From Roseivirga pacifica (GTDB lineage Bacteria > Bacteroidota > Bacteroidia > Cytophagales > Cyclobacteriaceae): a stretch of 64,000 bases of DNA. The stretch lies in assembly GCF_900111145.1 (NCBI RefSeq), contig NZ_FOIR01000001.1:751501-815500 (forward strand). The letters run 5' to 3'. A program made the translations under genes and the position numbers. The notes under the pieces are model-generated. The model worked only from the letters and a program-made list of their open reading frames with translations, was not told the origin of the DNA and searched no databases. Positions 58,781-64,000 of the stretch are shown here, in pieces (the stretch's first letter is position 1; each line of letters starts with the position of its first letter).

Positions 58781-61036
58781 TTAATGCTTTAGCATTTCCG
58801 CAGGAATTGCCTGCTTTTCCATATTAGGGCCTGCTATGGCTACCAACAAAGACTCACCACCACCAGCTTCAAAGTACTTTACTTCAAAGTTGTGGTACCC
58901 GGCTTTCAAAGCAACTTGGCCCGAAGCTTCCTGGGCTCCGTGGAGGCCATCGTTGTTAACAACCAACTCACCGGCTACGGAAAGCGTACTTCCATCGTCC
59001 GAGGTGGTGTAGAAGCTGTAGATGCCATCGGTAGGTACGTTGATCATTCCTTGGAAAACCAAACCGAATTGATCAGGCTGCGGTTTCGGCAGTTCGATTA
59101 CTTCGTAAACGGAGGTTTTTCCTTCTCCTTTTAGGTCGCTTACACTGCTAAAGTTACCCAGGTGCATGGTAGTTTGTAACCCGGGATCAGCCTTAAGTGG
59201 CTGAATAGCTTCTTTCAATGCAGCCTTTTGGTAAATGCCCGTTGCAATAGGGCTTTTGCCACCCGTGGCTAAAACTGTTACGGCCTTAACACTCACTGGC
59301 GCACCATCAATTTTAACAGTAAAAGGCTTGGTGTATTTAGTGGCATTTTCATCAGGTGTTGAGCCATCTATAGTGTAGTAAATGCTACTGTTTGGGTATG
59401 GCGAACTTAGAGAAAGGGATACTTCATTTTCCAATGTTAGGCCCATGCTTAAACCTTCTGGCGGGCTCACATGATAGTTCACATCTCGTGCGTCAAGCAG
59501 CTGATATTGTTTAGTTAGCTTCTGCTGAAAACGCTCCCAGTCGCGCTGTTCCGGCTGCGACCAAACTACCTCTGAAAGTGCAACGGCACGTGGGTAAATC
59601 ATGTACTCTACATGGTCGGCTGTTTTGATGTATTCTGTCCATAAATTGGCTTGCGCACCCAAAATGTACTTGTGGTGGGCTTCGTCCAGTTCGGCAGGTA
59701 TCGGGTCATAATTATAAACTTTGTCTAAGGTTATCATTCCACCTATGGCTAGCGGCTCAGTTTCTGGATTACCCTGATAGTAATCGAAGTACATGCTGCC
59801 ATTTGGTGTCATTACCACATTGTGTTCTGCTTCAGCGGCTTCAATACCACCTGCTTCTCCGCGCCACGACATTACCGCAGCACCAGGTGCCAATCCGCCT
59901 TCCAAAATTTCGTCCCAGCCTATTAGCTGTCGCCCATTGGCATTTAAGAACTTTTCCATGCGCTGAATAAAATAGCTCTGCAATTCGAATTCGTCTTTCA
60001 GGCCTTCTCTGCGAATTACTCGTTGCGCAACTGCACTTTTCTTCCAAACTGTTTTTGGCGCTTCATCTCCACCAACATGAATGTATTTGCTAGGGAAAAG
60101 ATCCATTACCTCAGTTAGCACATTCTCTAAAAACGCAAAAGTTTCTTCCTTAGGGCAGAAGATGTCATCGTAAACGCCCCAAATAGTGCCTACTTCGTAT
60201 GGGCCAGGGCCACAGCCCAACTCTGGGTAAGCAGCAAGTGCGGCTAGAGCGTGGCCTGGCATTTCTATTTCTGGTACCACCGTAACTTGTCGGGCCTCGG
60301 CATAAGCAACCACCTCTTTAATTTCTTCTTGTGTGTAAAATCCACCGTATGGTTTTGCATCGCCTTTGTAGGGGTTGAAATTCTTTTCAACCATCGTTTC
60401 TTTTCGCTGGCTTCCAACCTCTGTTAGTTTAGGGTACTGCTTAATTTCTATTCTCCAACCTTGGTCATCGGTAAGGTGCCAATGGAAAGTGTTGAACTTA
60501 TAAAAGGCCATCAGATCGATGTACTTTTTAATGAATTCAACAGGGAAAAAGTGTCGGCTAACATCTAAATGAAGCCCTCTCCACTTAAATCGTGGGGCAT
60601 CTTCAATGGCCATAAATGGCAAATTGGCGCTGTGAGAATCTGTAGGTAAAAGTTGCAATAGTGTTTGAACCCCATAGAAAAAGCCTTTTTCAGTAGAAGC
60701 CTGGATATGTACACCATTATCGTCTACCGAAAAGTGGTAGGCTTCTGCTTCCAAACCATTGATTAATTCAAAAGAGATATTCGGTTGCTCTTCGTTTTGG
60801 GCAATTTGACTTTTCCAGCCAACGCTATTGAGGTATTCGTTTAGAAATTCAGCAGTTAATATTGCCTTATCATCGTCATAAGCCAAGATGGGCGCCTCGG
60901 TAATCGTGTAGGCTTGGTCATCATCAATCACCATAGATTGTGGCTCAGGGACAATGTTAGGTTGAATGGTTTCAGGCTTAATATTACAGGCCTGTAATAC
61001 TACAATTAGGGTGAGTAGGGCTAGGGTTCGGGTCAT
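58781..61036 (-). CDS. Beta-N-acetylhexosaminidase (GH20) lipoprotein with PA14 domain
   Basis: A 751-residue surface or periplasmic lipoprotein (lipobox LQAC, Cys about residue 17). Domains: GH20 domain 2 (about 30-145), GH20 catalytic barrel (about 150-490) with the Asp-Glu pair in HVGGDEAPKTVW (about residue 315), a chitobiase/hexosaminidase C-terminal domain (about 520-590, IYYTIDGSTPDE) and a PA14 carbohydrate-binding domain (about 620-745, DGIYSFYTTSDDGSTL). It removes terminal GlcNAc or GalNAc from glycans by substrate-assisted catalysis. It diverges from a glycosylasparaginase gene with a 96-bp gap, suggesting shared control. Confidence 0.93.
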   Translation of the reverse strand: MTRTLALLTLIVVLQACNIKPETIQPNIVPEPQSMVIDDDQAYTITEAPILAYDDDKAILTAEFLNEYLNSVGWKSQIAQNEEQPNISFELINGLEAEAYHFSVDDNGVHIQASTEKGFFYGVQTLLQLLPTDSHSANLPFMAIEDAPRFKWRGLHLDVSRHFFPVEFIKKYIDLMAFYKFNTFHWHLTDDQGWRIEIKQYPKLTEVGSQRKETMVEKNFNPYKGDAKPYGGFYTQEEIKEVVAYAEARQVTVVPEIEMPGHALAALAAYPELGCGPGPYEVGTIWGVYDDIFCPKEETFAFLENVLTEVMDLFPSKYIHVGGDEAPKTVWKKSAVAQRVIRREGLKDEFELQSYFIQRMEKFLNANGRQLIGWDEILEGGLAPGAAVMSWRGEAGGIEAAEAEHNVVMTPNGSMYFDYYQGNPETEPLAIGGMITLDKVYNYDPIPAELDEAHHKYILGAQANLWTEYIKTADHVEYMIYPRAVALSEVVWSQPEQRDWERFQQKLTKQYQLLDARDVNYHVSPPEGLSMGLTLENEVSLSLSSPYPNSSIYYTIDGSTPDENATKYTKPFTVKIDGAPVSVKAVTVLATGGKSPIATGIYQKAALKEAIQPLKADPGLQTTMHLGNFSSVSDLKGEGKTSVYEVIELPKPQPDQFGLVFQGMINVPTDGIYSFYTTSDDGSTLSVAGELVVNNDGLHGAQEASGQVALKAGYHNFEVKYFEAGGGESLLVAIAGPNMEKQAIPAEMLKH

Positions 61037-61132
61037 GCGAGCAAGTTAGGCAGTTAACCAAAAAAATAAAACGCTTTGCCTAAAGGCGGCAAGAGCTTTC
61101 AATAAATATTATCTTCAAGAAATTTTTTAATC

Positions 61133-62107
61133 ATGTCGAATCGCAGAAAATTTCTCAAATCATCTTTGTATGGTGGCCTAGCTGTAAGCACCGCAAGTCT
61201 TTCAAGTGTAGCATGTGCACCAAAAGCGCCATTAAGAAAACCAGTTGTAATTTCTACTTGGAACCACGGGCAAGAGGCAAACCAAGCCGCTTGGAAGGTT
61301 TTGGCCGATAAAGGCCGCGCTGTTGATGCCGTAGAGCAAGGCGTTATGGTAACCGAAAACGATCCTGAAAATGCAACAGTTGGAATTGGTGGATTTCCTG
61401 ATAGAGATGGAAATGTAACGCTTGACGCATGTATAATGGACGAATTCGAGAATGCTGGTTCTGTGGCATTTTTGCAAAACATTAAAAACCCTATTTCGGT
61501 GGCGCGTAAGGTAATGGACGATACGCCACACGTAATGCTAGTAGGCGAGGGTGCTAAAAGATTCGCCTTGGAAAAAGGGTTTAAAGAAGAGAACCTGCTT
61601 ACGCCAAAATCGGAAGCTGCGTGGAAAAAGTGGTTGGAGAATCAGGATTATCAACCGGAGATCAACATCGAAAACCACGATACGATTGGAATGGTGGCGC
61701 TTGATGAGCACGGCAACCTTTCAGGCGCATGTACTACTAGTGGTGCTGCTTGGAAAATGCACGGCCGCGTGGGCGATTCACCAATTATTGGTGCTGGCCT
61801 TTATGTGGATAATGAAGTTGGTGCTGCTACCGCAACCGGTCTTGGTGAGTTTGTGATCAAAATATGTGGTTCGCACATGATTGTGGAGCTGATGCGCCAA
61901 GGTTATTCGCCACAAGAGGCTTGCGAGCAGGCGGTAAACCGCATTGTGAAAAAATACCCTAATGACTATAAGAATCTACAAGTAGGCTTTTTGGCCTTGA
62001 ACAAACAAGGTGAATATGGCGCTTACTCCATTCACAAAGGGTTCAACTTTGCAGTGAAAGCTTCTGATCAAGATGAGCTGATAGACGCTGGGCATTATAA
62101 TGGGTAG
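61133..62107 (+). CDS. N4-(beta-N-acetylglucosaminyl)-L-asparaginase (glycosylasparaginase)
   Basis: A 324-residue Ntn hydrolase made as an autoprocessed precursor. It begins with a twin-arginine-like signal (SNRRKFLKSSLYGG) and a lipobox-like VACAP, so it is exported, perhaps folded. The autocleavage site and nucleophile are in NHDTIGMVALDEHG, cleaved before Thr (about residue 185). It should split the GlcNAc-Asn bond left after N-glycan trimming. The divergent GH20 gene supplies the hexosaminidase step. The L-asparaginase/isoaspartyl peptidase branch is less likely because the HDT-type nucleophile region is typical for glycosylasparaginase. Confidence 0.9.
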   Translation: MSNRRKFLKSSLYGGLAVSTASLSSVACAPKAPLRKPVVISTWNHGQEANQAAWKVLADKGRAVDAVEQGVMVTENDPENATVGIGGFPDRDGNVTLDACIMDEFENAGSVAFLQNIKNPISVARKVMDDTPHVMLVGEGAKRFALEKGFKEENLLTPKSEAAWKKWLENQDYQPEINIENHDTIGMVALDEHGNLSGACTTSGAAWKMHGRVGDSPIIGAGLYVDNEVGAATATGLGEFVIKICGSHMIVELMRQGYSPQEACEQAVNRIVKKYPNDYKNLQVGFLALNKQGEYGAYSIHKGFNFAVKASDQDELIDAGHYNG

Positions 62108-62166
62108 CCACCCTTTTAAAATTGAAGTATTCAATCCTCCGCCCTTCGGACACTTCCTTTGTCAAA

Positions 62167-62403
62167 AGTAATTTCCTAGCAAGTGGCACTTCTATGGAAT
62201 TCTGACCAACGATGTTTGCACAGACACTCCTCCTTGGCGAAGGAGGTTGGGAGGATTGACTTTTAAGTAATGGAATATGGTTTTCTAATCCCCCTAGCCC
62301 CCTTTTCGAAAAAGGGGGAATGGCCTCTGCAAGATTGAAGAGCAACACATTTAGTGTTTTTCAATTCAACATTCAGTTAAATGTCTTTTTCTAGGAAATT
62401 ACT
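62167..62403. mobile_element. MITE-like 237-bp insertion with 13-bp TIRs and 9-bp target duplication
   Basis: The ends AGTAATTTCCTAG (62167-62179) and CTAGGAAATTACT (62391-62403) are perfect inverted repeats. Both are flanked by TTTGTCAAA in direct orientation (62158-62166 and 62404-62412), as expected for a target-site duplication. No ORF of transposase size is inside; it carries two strong hairpins, including copy 2 of the 36-bp C-rich repeat. Confidence 0.7.
62284..62320. repeat. Dispersed C-rich/G-rich palindromic repeat, copy 2
   Basis: TCTAATC, two C5 blocks separated by TAG, then stem CCCCCTTTT/AAAAGGGGG with loop CGA. It matches copy 1 at 6530-6565 apart from the spacer and one loop base, and lies inside the MITE-like element. 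Confidence 0.75.
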
Positions 62404-62477
62404 TTTGTCAAAGGAGGAATAGTTCGTAAAAACCTTCGGCTTTTCGAAGTCCAATCCGCTCCTAAATTAGGAGTGGG

Positions 62478-63716
62478 CTAATCTCCCTTGGCCAATGGCT
62501 GAATTTTTCCGTAGGTAAGCGATCGCCATACCCATTCAAAAGGACCAAACTGAAAGTATTTGAGCCAAATGCTGGAGAACATAATGTTCACTACCCATAT
62601 GGCTAACACAAAAACTGCTTGTGCCGAGCGGTCTAAATCGCCAAAAAGATTAAACCCGTGACCGTAGAAAATAAATCCGCAAAGGATGGATTGCAATAGA
62701 TAATTGCTGAGTGACATTCGACCAACATCGGCTAGGCGTTTGGCCAAAAAACTGCGTGTACTGGCTTTACAAAAGAGTACGATTATGCCTACATAACCCA
62801 GCGACATTAGCACGCTGCCCCAGTAGTTGAGCTGCGATGTAAAAAAGTAACTTATACGATAATCCCAGTTGTAGAGAAAATCGATAAAAACACCCCCTGC
62901 GACCAATGGCAGGCCAATGCCTATGCCATAGATAATCATTTTTAAGTAGTACTTTTTAGAGTGTTTGCCTTTGAAAACGCGCCTTTTATAAAGGGCCATA
63001 CCAATCAAAATCATCCCGGAGATCTTCCAAAAATAGCGCAGCAAAAACCCTGTTGTCTGGAGCCTAAAAGCCTGAGGTGCACGTGTGAGAATTTGGCGTT
63101 CCCAATTGCTATGGTAGCCTTCAATTTCATCGGCCATCACTTGAGCTGGTTGATCCCAAATTTGAGCCCTTCGAACCTCGTATTCTCCCGGTTCCCAAAG
63201 CGCTACAGAGTAGCCCAATAGCAGCGAAATGGCCGATCCAATAGCCAAAAAGATAATGCCTGCCCTAAGCTGAACGGCCGTTCTCTTATTCCGAAAAATA
63301 AACATGAGCAAGCCGCAAACGGCATACATAAAGAGTACATCGCCATACCAAACCAGGTAGGCGTGTATAAGGCCCAACAAGCCTAAATACACAAAGCGTT
63401 TATACTGTAAATCGGTTGAGCGAAGGTGTTCTTTTTGTGCTTTCTGCGAGAGCATAATAATGCTCGCACCAAACAGCAGAGAGAATATCCCCAGAAATTT
63501 TTGGTCGGCAAAAACATGGCTAATTAGCCACACATATAGGTCGTTGCCCGAAAGTCGTTCGTAGGTTGATGGGTTTAAGTAGGCGGACATGGGCATGGCA
63601 AAAGACTGGATAGTCATGGCCAACATGCCAAGTACAGCCACACCACGTAATATGTCTATGGTTGCTACTCTTTTGCCGGTACTAATTGGAGAGAGGATGT
63701 ATGAAGAACCTGCCAA
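62478..63716 (-). CDS. DUF418 family membrane protein
   Basis: A 412-residue integral membrane protein with about ten hydrophobic helices. The start (RVATIDILRGVAVLGMLAM) and the early motif FADQKFLGIFSLLFGASI are those of the DUF418/DUF1624 (heparan acetyltransferase-related) group. The C-terminal DUF418 part includes GRMSLSNYLLQSILCG and ends with FQFGPFEWVWRSLTYGKIQPL. Members are predicted acyltransferase-like transporters of unknown substrate. Only 9 bp separate its start from the upstream Rieske gene's stop, so the two are probably one operon. Confidence 0.9.
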   Translation of the reverse strand: MAGSSYILSPISTGKRVATIDILRGVAVLGMLAMTIQSFAMPMSAYLNPSTYERLSGNDLYVWLISHVFADQKFLGIFSLLFGASIIMLSQKAQKEHLRSTDLQYKRFVYLGLLGLIHAYLVWYGDVLFMYAVCGLLMFIFRNKRTAVQLRAGIIFLAIGSAISLLLGYSVALWEPGEYEVRRAQIWDQPAQVMADEIEGYHSNWERQILTRAPQAFRLQTTGFLLRYFWKISGMILIGMALYKRRVFKGKHSKKYYLKMIIYGIGIGLPLVAGGVFIDFLYNWDYRISYFFTSQLNYWGSVLMSLGYVGIIVLFCKASTRSFLAKRLADVGRMSLSNYLLQSILCGFIFYGHGFNLFGDLDRSAQAVFVLAIWVVNIMFSSIWLKYFQFGPFEWVWRSLTYGKIQPLAKGD

Positions 63717-63725
63717 TAGAAATAT

Positions 63726-64000
63726 TTAAAGGTTTAAATATACACCATCAGTTGTTATTTGCAACTGGTGAGTTTGCATGGCTTGACAGCGATTGTTGGC
63801 TTCTTGGCCTGTTTTTAAGTTGAAACGGTATTCGTGAAGTGGGCAAACCACTTCGCCAAAGGTTGTTATGTTGGCCTCTTTCAGCGGGTGCATTTGGTGC
63901 GGACACAGCTGCTGAAAAGCAAAAAAGGCTTGCCCATGTTTAGCCAGGCAAACCTTTTTTTCTCCAATGCGAACTATGCGAATGCTCTTCTCGGTAAATG
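63726..64000 (-). CDS. Rieske [2Fe-2S] domain protein, 5' partial
   Basis: A frame open to the right edge encodes the last 91 residues of a small Rieske protein. The cluster ligands are complete: CPHQ (Cys-x-His) and CPLHEYRFNLKTG (Cys-x2-His), about 20 residues apart, preceded by SIRIVRIGEKKVCLAK. It ends with TAA at 63726-63728. The start lies outside the window. Small soluble Rieske proteins act as electron carriers for oxygenases or reductases; no partner gene is visible. Confidence 0.85.
   Translation of the reverse strand, partial: FTEKSIRIVRIGEKKVCLAKHGQAFFAFQQLCPHQMHPLKEANITTFGEVVCPLHEYRFNLKTGQEANNRCQAMQTHQLQITTDGVYLNL

Larger units (their letters stand above)
62108..62477. other. 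370-bp intergenic region filled by repeats
   Basis: No gene is seen. Besides the MITE-like element it holds hairpin CCTCCTTGGCGAAGGAGG (around 62230-62248) and outer flanks that would form the palindrome CTTCCTTTGTCAAAGGAGG if the insertion is removed. Confidence 0.6.

Noticed and set aside
1-64000. CRISPR arrays, tRNA or rRNA genes, prophage
   Set aside because: No regularly spaced repeats, no cloverleaf-like segments noticed by eye, and no phage structural or integrase genes. tRNA absence was judged by reading only, not by a program.

Overview
The window is a chromosomal segment from a member of the Bacteroidota, most likely a marine-type Cytophagales (Roseivirga/Fulvivirga-like). Evidence: a GldJ-type gliding lipoprotein, three LytS-type kinase/LytTR regulator pairs, many short lipoproteins with a Cys lipobox, DUF4175 and DUF418 proteins, TAnnTTTG promoter-like elements, few Shine-Dalgarno sites, and dispersed intergenic palindromes. 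No rRNA, tRNA or CRISPR array was seen. The assignment is by recognition of protein families, not by a database search.

Left part (1-30 kb): a truncated BlaR1-like M56 peptidase, an Hpt protein, an exported amidohydrolase and a VOC protein; a first LytS/LytTR pair; a lemA-TPM-TPM operon; a group II PLP decarboxylase; a 45-residue membrane protein; a small XRE regulator; a patatin; yjbQ-prfA; an SDR and an amidohydrolase. At 16.8-21.5 kb two paralogous secreted triple-repeat proteins bracket a second LytS/LytTR pair, which looks like an undescribed signalling module. Then come a heme-copper oxidase subunit III-like protein, mfd, a third LytTR/LytS pair and gldJ.

Centre (30-46 kb): comF, a CMD-family protein, exonuclease III, then a forward run of DUF4175 - RsbW-like ATPase - ybeY - mnmG - methyltransferase - Ig-like lipoprotein. 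Two parS sites lie immediately upstream of mnmG (36717-36769). The 367-bp gap 41151-41517 has the hallmarks of a chromosomal replication origin: many DnaA-box-like 9-mers on both strands followed by a very AT-rich stretch. A TPR protein, a 66-residue protein and a large SLBB polysaccharide-export protein follow.

Right part (46-64 kb): a MarR regulator and a fatty-acid beta-oxidation operon in the order fadN-fadA-fadE. Each of the two internal gaps holds a four-helix-bundle (S23/IVS-type) gene flanked by imperfect inverted repeats, resembling the intervening sequences of 23S rRNA but located in an mRNA operon. Next is a small defence pair: a probable sulfur-binding HNH type IV restriction enzyme facing a PLD-fold protein with a Cys-rich tail. 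Then YccF, an FtsX-type permease with an overlapping lipoprotein gene, a GH20 hexosaminidase divergent from a glycosylasparaginase (probably N-glycan core catabolism), a 237-bp MITE-like insertion with a 9-bp target duplication, a DUF418 membrane protein and a Rieske protein cut by the right edge.
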